Positions 30,201 through 43,318 of a DNA stretch of 64,000 bases are shown here, piece after piece. A program made the position numbers and the translations under genes. The DNA lies in contig CM054058.1 of the NCBI GenBank assembly GCA_028641055.1, positions 83,680,020-83,744,019 of the forward strand, written 5' to 3'. The number at the start of each line of letters is the position of its first letter. Position 1 is the stretch's first letter. The notes beneath the pieces are model-generated. The model worked only from the letters and a program-made list of their open reading frames with translations. It ran no database searches and had not been told where the DNA came from. This DNA comes from Alopecurus myosuroides (Eukaryota > Streptophyta > Magnoliopsida > Poales > Poaceae).

Positions 30201-31300
30201 TGTCGGTGTCCCGCCTCCGGGGGTGCCCGGACGGCCTGTTGTGTGGACCACACCAACAACTGGCAGCTCCGATGAACAGGCCGGAGGATCCACCTCATGG
30301 CTTGTCACAAAGCCTCACAACGCCCGTCCCCGGGGGGAAGACAACCTCCTGGCCTAGGAGCCCGCCGGGGAGACGAAGCGATCCTTCCACACTCTCTTTG
30401 GGGTACCCTTTGGGGCTTCGCACTGGGGAACTAAGAGATCCCACAACTACCCCTCATTAATGGGCCGATAATTTGGGCATGGCGGTTCGCTTGGTGGGGG
30501 GGTACCGCCACCATACGTCCTCCACAACGGTGAACGATGAACACGTGTATTCCTTACAACGGGGAAATTGTGGTGACCCCTTGAGATAAAATTAGGCCCA
30601 TTCCCAGAAAAAAGAAGAGGTCTGTCAGAACACTAGGAAGAGAACGGAAGGGGTAATAAAAAGACAGAGCGAGAAGAAAACAAGAGGCGGCGTAAGAAAA
30701 CAGAAGGGGAAGAGGAGAGCAAAAAGAAAGTGAGAGATCCTCAGAAGCTTCGCCTTTCTGGGGGAGAGTCGATCACGCCTCCATTATAATCCACATACCT
30801 ACTATAATTCCATATTAGACATGCAGTACATAGGGATCCATCTCGCGATGGCTTGAACCTGAGTAAAAATTGTGTCTGCGTGCTTCATGTTGTGTTTCCT
30901 CTCTTTATCATCATAGTTCCGATGACGCGGGAGTCTCCTTCGCCCTATTCTCAAACAAATCGGGAGTGTATGTCGGTCTCTCCTGGTGTCCGCGTTTCGA
31001 CAGGCGACATCTAGCACGCTACGTAGGGGGCGCGCGAGCTCCTACATTGCCACCATGTTAAGAAACTTCAATGCCATGGCTTCATCCAGAGGGAGATCTG
31101 CGATGCGAGCATCGGCCCCCACGGGTCCCCCTCACTTCAACCGCCACAGCTGGTCGTGCCAGTGGGCGAGGAGGGCGCGCGCCGCCAGATCTAGCGGACT
31201 CAGGGGACGTAAGGTTCGATCGGTCGAGGGAGGGTGATGTGCTGGCAATGCGCAACCTACTTCGTAACCTTCCCCCAGCAAGGGAAGATGATGTGTTGTC
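30201..31300 (+). mobile_element. Truncated LTR retrotransposon: 5' LTR plus leader
   Basis: TGTCGGTGTCCCG at 30201 and CGTTTCGACA ending at 31002 form the short terminal inverted repeat of an 802-bp LTR. Beyond it, 'catctagcacgctacgtaggggg' (two pieces) resembles the PBS region 'atctggcgcgccaggtagggg' common after such LTRs in grasses. A GC-rich leader follows with a possible gag start (ATG at 31055). It is cut at 31300 where the Athila LTR begins. No TSD or second LTR is seen. The superfamily is not resolved. Confidence 0.55.
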
Positions 31301-32899
31301 TGATACGTCATAAGCGTATCCTTAATTTTTGATGGTCCATGTTGTTTTCTTATTGTTTACCACATGTTTGCTATACACTTTATGTCATTTTTATCGATTT
31401 TCCGGACTATCCTATTGACAAGATGTCATAGAGCCAGTTCTCTGTTTTCTGCTGTTTTTAGTTTCAAAAAAGTTGTTCTGGAAATATTCTCGGAATTGGA
31501 AAATTCGAAGATCGGAAGTCTTAGAATTCTCGAAGGTTCTACGGAGTCCCTAAGAGACCCGGAGGGGTGCCACAGGGGGCCCACACCATAGGGAGGCACC
31601 CCCCTCGGCCGCGCCATGGGGTGGTGTGGGGCCCCCCGGCCTCCACCGCCTTTGCCCTTTCGCCTATTTACACCCGCAATAGAAGTAAACCCTAAATATA
31701 TACCACTTCGTCCCGAGAAACACCCGAGGCCGCCGTCATCGTCATCCCGAGATCGGGAGGGTGTTGGAGCTCTCACGGCACCCTGTCGGGAGGGGAATTC
31801 ATCACCGGAGGGGTCTACACCACCATTCCCTCCTCCGAAGTGATGTGTGAGTAGTTCATCCCTGGACTACGGGTCCATAGCAGTAGCTAGATGGTTGTTC
31901 TCTTCATTTTGTACCTCATGTTTAGATCTCGTGAGCTGCCTCACATGATCGATATCATCTTTATGTAATGCTACATGTTGTGTTTGCTGGGATCTGATGA
32001 ATGTTGAATGCTATGTCTTCTGATTATCAATCTATCATGTTATCTTCATGCATATGTTATTTATGATCTTGCATTCTCTCCGTTATTAGTAGATGCTCTG
32101 GCCAAGTAGATGCTAGTAACTCCAAGAGGGAGTATTTATACTTGATAGTGGGTTCATGCCTCCTTTGCATCTGTGCTTGAGTGACAGAAACGTGACGGAT
32201 GGAGGATGTGATGTTGCCATTAGGGAGAAAACAACAATTCTTTGTCTAAGGATGATTCTCTTGTTTACAGTACACACTTTTCTTATTGTGATTATTTTAT
32301 GCTTGCAACTTAATACCCAACGCTTGTTCGGATGATATTCGGAGGGTGGATTACTAGTCATAGATGCAGTTGGATGACGGTCTATGTATCTTGTTGTAAT
32401 GCACGCATGAATCACATAGTAATCTTTATGTTTTGCATATGCACTACGGTGCAGCCTTCATTTCTGTCAATTGGCCAGCTGTAATTTGTTCACCACACAT
32501 GTTATTTATCTTTCACGGAGAGACACCACTAGTGAACTGTGGACCCCGGTCAATTTTCCTCATACTGATGAAACACCTACTGCTTTCATACTGCTGCTGC
32601 TGCTTTCATACTGTTTTCCTGCTGTTTTCCACACCATACATTTAACCTCTTTGTGTTCAGCAAAACCGGTGAGATTGACAACCTCACTGCTATGTAGGGG
32701 AAAAGTGATTTGATTGTGTTGTGTAGGTTCCACGTTGCTGCTGAACCGGTAGTGCGCCCTACCACCTCAGCTGCATCAACCTTCAGAGATTGCTTGTCCT
32801 CCTACTGGTCGGATTCAACCTTGGTTTCTTTTCTGAGGGAAAACTTGCCACTGGACTCTTCACAACCTTCCACTTGGGGTTTACCAATGTTTGCATCCA
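31301..32899 (+). repeat. 5' LTR of the Athila element
   Basis: About 1.6 kb, TGATACGTCA...TTGCATCCA. The internal order of blocks (TATA region, 'gtgtgagtagttcatccc', 'tagatggttgttctctt', 'tgagggaaaactt') follows Triticeae Wham-type LTRs. The end is set by the PBS at 32907. Confidence 0.75.
31694..31703 (+). promoter_or_regulatory. TATA-like box of the Athila LTR
   Basis: AAATATATAC sits where Wham-type LTRs carry 'cctatatatacc', just before the CGTCCCGAGAAAC block. Confidence 0.5.
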
Positions 32900-32906
32900 A
32901 GTTTTG

Positions 32907-32925
32907 TGGCGTCGTTGCTTGGTAG
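32907..32925 (+). promoter_or_regulatory. Degenerate PBS of the Athila element
   Basis: TGGCGTCGTTGCTTGGTAG matches the Athila/Sabrina-type TGGCGCCGTTGCCGGGGAG at 15 of 19 bases, at the expected position a few bases after the LTR. Confidence 0.65.
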
Positions 32926-33082
32926 GAAGAGAATTTCTGCAAGGAGAGTCTCTTACTTCCAATCTCTTTTTTTTTGCTTAGTTTATTTTATTTTGTCTTG
33001 TTTGCTTCTCTTTATCAAAAACACACACAAAAAACAGTTATTATTCTAGGTGTAGTTTTATTCCTGTTTTAGCCTTGTTAAA

Positions 33083-33822
33083 ATGACTAATCCCGAGAAC
33101 ACTAAGTTGTGTGACTCTACTAGCACCAACAACAATGATTTCATTCGCACACATATTGCTCCATCTGCTCCTACTACTTATTTTTATGAGATTAAGCCTA
33201 CACTATTAAATCTTGTTATGAGAGAGCAATTTTATGGTGTTAGTACTGATGATGATGCTGCCCATCTTAATAATTTTCTTGAACTATGTGAGATGCAAAA
33301 ATATAAAGATGTAGATGGAGATATAATTAAACTAGAATTGTTTCCTTTCTCTTTGAGAGGAAGAGCTAAAGAATGGTTGCTATCTTTTCCTAGGAATAGT
33401 ATTGATTCTTGGACAAAATGTAAAGATGCTTTGATTGGAAAATATTATCCTCCTCCTAAGATTATATCTTTAAGAAGTAGCATTATGAATTTTAAGAAAC
33501 TTGATAATGAGCATGTTTCTAAAACTTGGGAAAAAATGAAATCTTTAGTAAAGAATTGTCCCAGTTATGGACTGACTACTTGGATGATCATCCAAACCTA
33601 TTATGTAGGACTGAGTTTTCTTGAAGACACCTTCTGGATTCATCTTCTAGAGGAACCTTTATGTCCATGACGGCAGCAACAAAGCTTCTTGATAATATGA
33701 TGGTAAATTATTCTGAGTGGCTCACTGAGAGAGCTACAACTGGTAAGAAGGTAAATTCTGTTGAAGAAACCTTCTCTTTGAATGAAAGACTTGATGCTAT
33801 TATGTCTATGCTTATGAATGGC
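33083..33822 (+). pseudogene. Gag of the Athila element, 5' part
   Basis: Starts M-T-N-P-E-N-T-K and contains the Athila-type retrotrans_gag core: DAAHLNNFLELCEMQKYKDV, LFPFSLRGRAKEWLLSFP, then SLRSSIMNFKKLDNEHVSKT. A frameshift near 33640-33660 moves the reading from the first frame to that of TKLLDNMMVNYSEW. The coding sequence is then cut at 33822 by the Tekay insertion and resumes at 58507. Confidence 0.85.
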
Positions 33823-34963
33823 TGTAACATCCCAAGTATGAAAAATAGCCATTAGAATGTTTGCTCTCTGTTATTTTATGTTTTGCATCATGACATCATG
33901 TTCATTGCATTTGTTTTGCTTTGTTTTCCAATTGTTTTCATTTGTTTTCCTTTGTTTTCTATTTGAATTTCAAATCAAATTTCAAACCTTTTGTTTCATA
34001 CTTGTGATGTTACAATTTCCAAAAGGAATATTCAAATCAAAACAATTATTTGTTTCCATTAAATTTGTAATTTCAAAACTATTGATTTGTTTCTAATCAA
34101 TATTTCATCTAATACCAAACCATTTTCAAATTCAATTAATTTCCAAAACAGCAACCCTTTTGAAAATTATGAAAATGACAAAACACTTCCATCATCTGTT
34201 TCCATTAAACCATGAGGTTCAAACTATTTAAAATTATGGCTTTCAATAACTCACTTAACTCAAATTTCATTCAAAATTCAATTACATTTTTCAAACAGCA
34301 ACCATGTTGAAACTTATGAAAATTACAAAACAACTCAATCCTTTGTTTCAACTAAACTTGAATTCAAAAGCTTTTAAATTGCTTAATGTCACCCTTATTC
34401 ATCTAATATCGAAATTATTTAAATTCAATTAAATTTACAAACAGCACCATAATTCAATTTTTTCTTGAAAATAAAAGTTACACAATGTTGCTGTTACCAA
34501 AAATTAAACTATACAAAAATTATCCCTAAAATTGCTAACCCTAAAGAACTAGTTTTTCTTCCCTTTTTCAAATCAGCAAATAATTTGAAATATTTTGTAA
34601 AACAAAAGTTGGCAATTGTTGATGTTACCCTAAATAACCTATAACAATTTTTTTCTAAAATTTTCTAACCTAAACAACTAACCTTTTCTTCCTTATTCAA
34701 ATCTGCAAAAAAAAAAAAAAAAAAATAAAAGCAAACCAAAGGGAGAGAGGGGCAGGCCAGCAGACCCAGCCCACCACCTCTCCCCAGGCCCATACCCCCT
34801 TACCTTTCTTCTTCCTCGTACGGCTGCCATCCAACCTGTCCACGTTGACAGAGAAGGAGCAGCAATGGCTGCAGCTCGCTCACCTCCCCCTTATAGCTCG
34901 AACCCTAGCCCTAGGCTCCCCTCTACCCCTCTCCCTCCTCTCTCCCTCGCCTGCCGCCGCCAA
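33823..34963 (+). repeat. 5' LTR of the deleted Tekay element, first segment
   Basis: Matches 53651-54790 nearly base for base, then is interrupted after GCCAA (34959-34963) by the nested insertion. AT-rich up to about 34730, with a run of about 20 A, then GC-rich. Confidence 0.93.
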
Positions 34964-37900
34964 TGTCGCACCCGGACTTCTAGAGGATACTCACCGTACG
35001 AACTGAACAATATTTTCATTGGATTACGGGGCTTACCGGCCCCCGCATCTCTTACGAGTAGGCCAACACTTATGTGTGACAACCAATCTTTACTATTCAC
35101 CGTCGATGTAAACTATCCCGTAGAAATCAGGACACTACCATTGACGTACTTCATACCATACACACATGGTACGTCAACGGCTTGTAACAGAATGATAGCA
35201 CAACATATCTCTAAGACACAAAAGATTGAAATAAGTTGCAAATAGCTCTCACTAGAGCAGAGATAGCAAATACAATCATCCAGAGGACACATGTCCCAAC
35301 ATAACATCATTACATCTCAGCGGAAGCATTCAAAGGGTCTGAGTACAGACAAATCCAAATAGGCTTAAGAAGCCGGAAACTGAAATAAAGACGGAGCCCA
35401 TCCACGTAGTCTCGGATCCTGCCCGGGGTCCGCTACCTACTCGTCAGCAGCCTCGTCAAACTCCACGTAGTAGCCGTCACTGGGATCCTCGTAAGCGTAG
35501 TCTGCGGAAAACCACAGCCCCAAAGGGGTCAGTACATAGACGTACTGGCAAGCAAGACTCACAGTTCACCAAAGTGTAACCCGTCAACACCAAGCACAGA
35601 TGCCTTGGGTTCAACGGAAGAAAGGGGATATAAAAGATGCTGCAACTGGCTGCGCTAACCAACTACAGAAAACTACAACTTCCAACTAACAGAAAGGGGA
35701 TAAGATAGCGTAAAGTAACCAACTGAAAGATAACATCAAACAAACCCATCCTGGATCTCGCCCCTTATCCAAAGAAGCAATCCGAGGATATCTCACACAG
35801 TTGGATTAATGAATAATGGGTCAAGTTATTGTGTCAATAAGTCTATTACTAGTCAAGTTATCAATAGTTAGGTGTAAGTTGTTCTGAGTACTTGTTAGCC
35901 AGTACTTTCACCAAGTCAACCATAACCGCGGAAAACACGGCTTCTCGAGAAGATTTATCCCTGCAGGGTTGCACCAATTTGGCCGTACACGTAAGAATAA
36001 CCCGCCAGATGGGATGCCTCCCACCAAGCGGGGTACTCAACACAACCCAACTCTTCTTCGCATCAAGCCCAAAGCACCTTGGGCGCACGGCTAATCAAGC
36101 CCCGAAGAAAAGGGACCCTCATAGCACTCTAAGACCGTGTCCCCCTATATGCCGACTACAAAAGTTCCACCCTGCGCTGGGCTCGCAAAAACATGCATGC
36201 GGCAAATGGAAAACACGAACTAAATGAGGCGATTTGGACGAGATGCGAATCGAATCAAATTGAGGGGGGCGCCCATACTCGCTTCCCACATGCGGGTAGT
36301 GCGCTCATCATGGATCAGTAGACAAGACCCTTTTCCTATTAGGGTCGACACTAGCAGGCCTCAAAACCACAAAGGGCCTCCTGCCGGTGCCTTATCAGCA
36401 TATTATTATTAACAGTTGATTGATTAACATCGAGCCCCCAGAACATGATAGAAGTATAGTAACTGAAAGTAACGGGTAACAGACTCGAGCAAAACAACCT
36501 AAGCATGCTAGTAAGACACTGGCTCAAACAATGGGGTTGTAGGAGTGGAGGGGAGGCAATATCAGGGTTAAGGGATTCATGTGATAGGTTCGTATCAGAA
36601 ACAACTATACATAGGGCTAGCAAAATAGACAACGGAAAGTATCGGTAACCAATGTTGAAAGGAACACAGTGGTTCATGTGAGTGATAACTTGCCTGCAAA
36701 CTCAGCAGCCTGGTACTGAGCTAGATCCTCAGAAGGGGTGCTGTAAAGATCGTCTGTCTCAACGTCGTCGTCTATTCGAGAAGAAGCAAACAAACAAGAC
36801 AGAAATATAAACAATCAATATCATGGCATAGTGCACAATCATGGGATGATGCATGTCAAGTTAAGGGATGCATCAAAATAAACTAGTGGACTTGGTAACA
36901 CAACTTAAATGGACCCATATGCAATTTTGAGTTGCATATGAAAAGCCCATGAATTTTGGTTGAAACAATTGTTTTCCAATTAACCAACAGATGAAAGTGG
37001 ATTAGTATGATGCATGGATGAGAAAAACATCGAAATAACAACAATAGAATCAATTGGAAACAAGGTTTAGCAATTTAGAAATTTATTTATTAAATTAGGG
37101 AATTTTTGGTTCCTTAAAGGGCTTACACAAATAATTGTTGTTTTCACCAATTTAAATTGTGCAAAATAAATAACAAAATTCCTATTTGAAAAGAATACAA
37201 AATTTTAGTTGGATTACATGTTTCAAATATGGAAAAAGGAATTAGGATGAATTTATTATGACTTAAACAAAATTAAACAAGTTTTAAATGAATTTAAAAC
37301 AAGTTTGAATATTATTTGAATTTTATTTGTTCAAAACATAAATTCAAGCTCACCTTTGAAAAGTTTATACTTTTCTAGTTTGAAAACATATTTTGCATGT
37401 TCAAAATAATTTAATTTGAGCAAGTTATGATTTTATCAAATTTAAATGATTTAAACAAAGTTTAAATTATTTAAGCAATTTAAATTATTCAAAACATGAA
37501 ACAAAATTTATATTTGAAAGGCTATTTGAAATAGCATGGAAAACATATTTTATTTGCATTATTTGGATTAAGAATGAATTAGTTATGAATTTTAGCAAAT
37601 TGCAATTGAATTATTTGAATTCAAATTTGAATTGCATTTGGAAAATTCAAAACAGAAAACAAATGCTACCATTAGATAGAGAATTAAATTTGGGGCAGTG
37701 CACATATTTTATTTTTATTAATTGGAGTTATAAAATAAAAGTTATTCACTTTTTAGTTTGAGGGACCATTCTGTAATTTGGGAGGGGCTTGGATTAAAAC
37801 AGAAAAGAATTAAAACTTTTGTTACCGCACAGAACCCTACACTAGCCACTGCCCGTGGGCCTAGGGCCAACGTGGCCCACGCAGCTGCACGCGTGGCAAC

Positions 37901-38891
37901 AGAGTGGCTTACAAGTGGGCCACTGGCGCGGGGGATTCATGGATTCAGGCGCGGGCTCCGGTGAGATACAGAGAGGTGGGGATCGGCCGCGAGAGAGGAA
38001 AAACAGCGGCGATTGCGAGGGCTAGGTGGGTGGCTAGGGTTAGGGCTGCGGCGCGCTGCTCTAGGGGGACATATAGGGGCCAGGGGGAGCTGGTGGCCGT
38101 CGCTCGGCCGCGGCGGCGACGTGGCACCGGCCAGATTGCTGCCGTACATGGGAAAGAAGAGGGAGTGGGGGTGCGAACCGGTACGGGCCAGCTGCGGGTA
38201 AGTTGGGGAGTGGGCTGGGCTGCCCACTTGCTCTCTCCCCCGTTTTCTTTTTTTTTTGAATTTTATTCCTCTGTTTTTTTTTTGCATCAATTAGAAATGG
38301 AAGAAAAGGATGGTTTTGGGGTTTGCAAAAATTCCAGAAAAAATTGGGTGGGCTAGTTATTGGGTTAGTAATCATTTGACCATTTTTATTTTTCCATGAA
38401 TTCAAATTTTAAGTGCTGTTAGAAATTGTTTCAAATTTAAAGGTATTTTGTTATTAAATAAAATATTATTGAAACAAACTTTTAATAGGGTGAACCCTTT
38501 ACTAATTGGATTAAAAGATTAGAATTGTTTGGTACTTTTCATGACTTGAAATTTGGTACTGTTTGAATGTTTTTTATTTGAATTTGAATGCAAATTGGAA
38601 TTAATGGATTGATTAAAAACCCTCATTTTTAATAGTTGATCACTATGAAATAAATGGAAACAAAATGAGATTTGGTTTGAACTTTTGATTTGAAAATATT
38701 GTAACATGACAAGTATGAAACACATCATTTGAAATTGTTTGAATTTCCATTATGAAAACAGAATAGAAACATATGCAAAACAAATAGTGAACAAATGCAA
38801 ACAAGGAAATAAATATGATGACATGATGCAATACTTTAATTAAACAAGAAATCAAACATTCTAGGGGTATTTTCATACTTGGGATGTTACA
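34964..38891 (-). repeat. 3' LTR of the nested Tekay element (with 500-bp deletion)
   Basis: Plus strand runs TGTCGCACCCGG...GGGATGTTACA. Compared with the other LTR it lacks about 500 bp: at 37924-37935 CTGGCGCGGGG joins directly to ATTCATGG. The corresponding bases in the other LTR lie at 47681-47694 and 48192 onward. GGG at both edges suggests a microhomology-mediated deletion after insertion. Confidence 0.93.
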
Positions 38892-38911
38892 AAACGCCCC
38901 CCCTTGAAGGA
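38892..38911 (-). promoter_or_regulatory. Polypurine tract of the nested Tekay element
   Basis: The minus strand reads AAGGGGGGGCGTTT directly before TGTAACATCC. The same tract precedes the 3' LTR of the outer element (53639-53650). Confidence 0.8.
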
Positions 38912-38929
38912 ATCGCGCCCCGAGATTCC

Positions 38930-41470
38930 TTACTGAGAAGCGAAAAGGTCCGGATACTTCTTTCGAAGATCCTCTTCGGTCTCCCACGTTGCCTCTTTAT
39001 CGGAATGATGCGACCACTGCACTTTCAAGAACTTGGTGCTCTTGTTGCGAGTCTTACGCTCGGCCTCATCGAGAATACGAACAGGGTGCTCCTCATAAGA
39101 TAGATCATCTTGCAGTTCAATGGAATCATGATCAACTGCACGATCTGGATCTTTGAAACACTTCTTGAGCTGTGACACGTGGAACACATCGTGCACCTTA
39201 GATAGTTTTTCTGGAAGTTCAAGACGATAGGCATTTTCCGCACGCCTTGAGAGGATGTTGAAAGGACCAATGTATCTTGGTGCAAGCTTTCCTTTCACAC
39301 CAAAACGATGAGTGCCTCTGAGGGGAGTTACACGGAGATATGCCTTGTCACCAGGTGCATAGATCATATCCCTGTGCTTGCTGTCATAGTAGCTCTTCTG
39401 ACGAGACTGGGCAATCTTGAGATTGTCACGAATGATGCGAACTTTCTCCTCGGCTTCCTTAACAATGTCAGGGCCTAAGAGTGAATGTTCACCAGCTCCA
39501 GACCAATTGATTGGACTCCTGCATCTGCGGCCATAGAGTGCTTCAAATGGTGCCATGCCTAGGCTTGCCTGGTAGCTGTTGTTGTAGGAGAATTCAGCAT
39601 ATGGAAGGCAATCCTCCCATTTCATGCCAAAGGAGAGACCACATGCTCTGAGCATATCCTCGAGAATCTGATTGACTCTTTCGACTTGCCCCTGAGATTG
39701 AGGGTTATAAGCTGTGCTGAACAGCAGTTTGGTGCCCAATGCATCTTGAAAGCTTTTCCAGAAATGAGAAGTGAATATGCTTCCACGGTCTGAGCTTATT
39801 TCCAATGGAACTCCATGAAGAGGAACGATCCTTGCTGTGTAGAGCTCTGCTAACTGGCTAGCTGAGATAGTTTCTTTGACAGCAAAGAAGTGAGCTACCT
39901 TAGTGAGACGATCAATAACAACGAAGATTGCATCGTTGCCCTTCTTGGACTTTGGAAAACCAGTGACGAAGTCCATTTCAATCATGTCCCACTTCCACTC
40001 AGGAATTTTCAGAGGTTGGAGTAGACCGGCTGTTTTCTGATGGACTGCCTTAACACGTTGACAAACGTCGCATTCAGAAACGTATTGAGCAATTTCACGT
40101 TTCATGCCAGGCCACCAATACAAAGTCTTGAGATCCTGGTACATCTTTGTACTTCCAGGGTGGATGGAGAGAGGAGTTTCATGAGCCTCCTTGAGAATGA
40201 CATCTTTGAGACTTTGAATTTGAGGAACTGCAATGCGTCCTTCGAAGAACACAGTTCCCTTGTCATCAATTGAGAAGGACTTGCACTTATCATTGCCTTC
40301 TTTGATGTTCTCTACAATCTTCTTGATTTCAGCATCACGAAGTTGTTCAGAACGAATCTTGTCCTCGAGAGTTGGACTAGCTGTCAAGCTTGCAAGATAT
40401 CCTTGAGGAACAGGACCAAGGTTCAGCTTCTGGAATTCTTCATGAAGTGGAGGTTGGCTTTCCCTGATCATGACATTATTGCAATAGGATTTGCGACTGA
40501 GAGCATCGGCCATAACATTAGCCTTGCCTGGAGCGTAAGAAATGGTGAGATCAAAGTCTTTAATCTTTTCAATCCATCTCCTTTGCCTGAGGTTCAGATC
40601 TGGTTGAGTGAAGATGTATTTCAGACTCTTATGATCGTAAAAGATTTCAGTGCGGTTACCCAACAAGTATTGTCTCCATTTCTTGAGGGCAAACACAACT
40701 GCTGCAAGTTCAAGATCATGTGTGGGATAATTTTGCTCATGTGCATTCAACTGACGTGAAGCATAAGCCACAACTTGACGTTCTTGCATAAGAACTGCAC
40801 CTAGACCTTGGAGAGATGCATCGCAGAATATATGGAAAGGTTTGGTAGTATCTGGGCCAACCAGAACTGGGGTGGAAGTGAGTTTAGTCTTGAGGAGATT
40901 GAAACTCTCATCACACTGTGGAGTCCAAACGAACTTCTTGTCCTTCTTTGTGAGATCAGTGAGAGGTTTGGCAATCTTGGAGAAGTTTTGGACGAAGCGA
41001 CGGCAATAGCTAGCCAAGCCAAGAAAGCTTCTTACTTGCTTTACCGTCTTAGGAGGTTTCCAATCAACAATTGCCTTAACCTTTTCTGGGTCAATGGCTA
41101 TGCCTTTGGCAGAGATGATATGACCAAGGTAAGCAACTTCTGGAATCCAGAACTCACATTTGGAGAACTTGGCATATAGACGATGCTCGCGAAGTTTCAT
41201 GAGAGTGAGACGAAGATGTTCTCCATGCTCTTCCTCGGATTTGGAGTAGACCAGAATGTCATCGAGATATACCACAACGAACTTGTCGAGGTATTCATGG
41301 AAGACAGAATTCATTAGTCTAGAGAATGTCGCCGGTGCATTGGTGAGACCAAAGGACATGACGGTGTATTCATATAGACCGTACCGAGTGGTGAAAGCTG
41401 TTTTTGGAATATCTTCCTTTCTGATCTTTATCTGATGGTAACCCATCCTCAAGTCCAACTTTGAGAATAT
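38930..41470 (-). pseudogene. Pol of the nested Tekay element: RT, RNase H, integrase, chromodomain-like end
   Basis: 842 codons open after a TGA at 41471-41473. In order from the RT palm: [13 protein letters not shown] region (41458), YLDD catalytic box ([17 protein letters not shown]), RNase H primer-grip and [20 protein letters not shown], zinc-binding [20 protein letters not shown]...CDVCQ, and the DDE integrase (D in MDFVTGFP, D in [10 protein letters not shown] in GQVERVNQ). The GPF/Y module follows (RYIGPFNIL). The C-terminal 50 residues ([20 protein letters not shown] then [13 protein letters not shown]) match a group II chromodomain, as in Tekay chromoviruses. Apart from the missing N-terminal part upstream of the stop, the frame is intact. 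Confidence 0.93.
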
Positions 41471-42511
41471 TCAGGCTCCAGCAAGTTGATCAAAAAGATC
41501 ATCGATACGAGGAATTGGATACTTGTTTTTTATGGTTTTCTCGTTGAGAGGACGATAGTCCACCACGAGTCTCTTTGTTTGATCCTTCTTGGCCACAAAC
41601 AGAGTTGGGCAACCCCAAGCGGAGGAACTAGGTTGAATGTAACATTTCTCCATGTACATATCGATTTGCTCCTTCAACAATTTCAGTTCAGGAGGAGCTA
41701 TCTTGTATGGATGCTTAGAGATTGGAGCAGTACCTGGCTCAAGCTCGATCACGAACTCAACTGCTCTGTCCGGAGGCATCCCTGGCAACTCTTCTGGAAA
41801 GACGTCAGGGAATTCACAAACCACCGGAACATTTTCAATTGCAGGAAGGGGTTTTGCATCGAGGTTGAACAGCTTAACAGAACTTGATCCATATGGAGAA
41901 TAGACTATCTGGCCAGAAGGGTGGGATAGAGTTATTGACTTTTGAGCACAGTCAATTTTAGCTTCATTGGTCTTCAACCAATCCATGCCCAGAATGACAT
42001 CAATGTCAGAATTTCCCAGCAACATGAGTGAAGCAAGGAATATGCGACCTCCAATTAGGATTTGATTCTCCATACTTATCTTGGAAGTCAACATTTTAGA
42101 TCCCGGAGAGTGAACAGAGATTTGATTGTTTAGTGGAACCAGAACTAGGTTGTATGCTGTTGCAAAGATCGTTGACACAAAAGAATGCGATGCTCCGGTA
42201 TCAAACAACACTTTAGCTGGAAAAGAGTTTACGGGTAATATACCGAGAACGACGTCAGCAGCTTCCTCAGCTTTGTCGGCCTTGATATGATTCACCCTCG
42301 CGGTCCTCCCGACAGGCCTGTTGTTGGAGTTGAAGGCTTTAGCCGGGGGAGCACGAACCATTGCCTGGTTGGTGTTGGGGCGAGGAGGTGGAGGTAGCTG
42401 CCTCTGAGTGCACTTATCAGCGTAGTGTCCAGTCTCCTTGCACTTGAAGCAAGTGACGATACGATGAGGACCTGGCCTTGGCTGCCCCATTGGAACCCTC
42501 TGACCATGCAT
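41471..42511 (-). pseudogene. Gag C-terminus, protease and RT N-terminus of the nested Tekay element
   Basis: Zinc knuckle [14 protein letters not shown] near residue 22, protease [26 protein letters not shown], the PR-RT boundary [18 protein letters not shown], and RT blocks up to DLFDQLAGA, then TGA (41471-41473). The upstream border is a TAG (42512-42514) in the same frame as gag. This segment is therefore the middle of one gag-pol frame cut at both ends by single nonsense codons. Confidence 0.92.
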
Positions 42512-43318
42512 CTAAGATGGGTTGGGTGGGCGGGGAGCAAAGCCTGGAGAAGCTTGGGCATATGGAGCCCGAGTGACAGCACCATTTGGCACCCAGATGC
42601 GGCGCTTCTGCGGAGGGGAGGTCATGTTGGAGGAGGAACCACCCTCACGCGAGTGCTTGCGAGAATCCTCGAACGCCTTGCGCCCATTTTCCTCATTGAG
42701 CGCGGTGTTCACGAGCTCCTCGAAGTCTTTGCACTTGATGTTGGTGAGTGCGTACTTGAGTTCCGGGTTAAAACCTCGGCGGAACCTTGCCATCTTCTTA
42801 GCTTCAGTGGACACCTCATCACCAGCGTATCGAGCGAGACGATTGAACTCGTTCTGATAGCCAATGACGTCCAGCTTGCCCTGCTTGAGAGAGCAAAACT
42901 CCTCACGCATGCTTTCCATGAGACCATCTGGGATGTGGTGCTTCAGGAAGGCATCCTTGAAACATCCCCAGGTGATAGGATAGCCAGCTCTCATGGTCTG
43001 GTAGTTCTCCCACCAAGTAGCTGCCTGACCCTTCAGCAGGTAGGTGGCATACTTGACTTTGTCTTCCTCAGCAACGTGAGCAATGTCCAGAGCCCTGGCC
43101 ATCTCCCGGATCCAGTCATCAGCATCCAAAGGCTCACGTGTTGTCACGAAAGCTCTCGGACCCATACTGAGGAACTCCTTGATACTGACTCGTGGAGCAT
43201 TCTGGTTGTTGTGCTGGTTAGTCTGGAACTGGGCCATCTGTGCCATGACCTGAGTCATCTGAGTCAACAGCTCCGTGATCGGAGGTGGCTCAGGCGGGTT
43301 GTTCCTTGTTGGCGGCAT
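42512..43318 (-). pseudogene. Gag of the nested Tekay element
   Basis: 268 codons from ATG at 43318. Pro-rich start (MPPTRNNPPEPPP), Gln/Asn-rich segment, then the retrotrans_gag domain: DADDWIREMARALDIAHVAE, YLLKGQAATWWENYQT, FKDAFLKHHIPDGLMESMRE, EFNRLARYAGDEVSTE, FRRGFNPELK. It ends at TAG just before the zinc knuckle, so this stop is a nonsense mutation inside gag rather than a programmed gag-pol stop. Confidence 0.92.

Noticed and set aside
30201..31002. Solo LTR with target duplication
   Set aside because: Flanking 5-mers differ (ACTGG against GGCGA), and PBS-like plus leader sequence continues to the right, so it is a truncated element rather than a solo LTR.
35892..36227. 111-codon frame repeated at 45649-45984 in both Tekay LTRs
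   Set aside because: Repetition follows from the LTR pair. Related LTRs of the outer element do not keep the frame at the same length, and no domain is visible.
37904..38356. 150-codon Arg-rich frame in the GC-rich LTR core
   Set aside because: GC-rich non-coding LTR sequence; overlapping frames exist on both strands.
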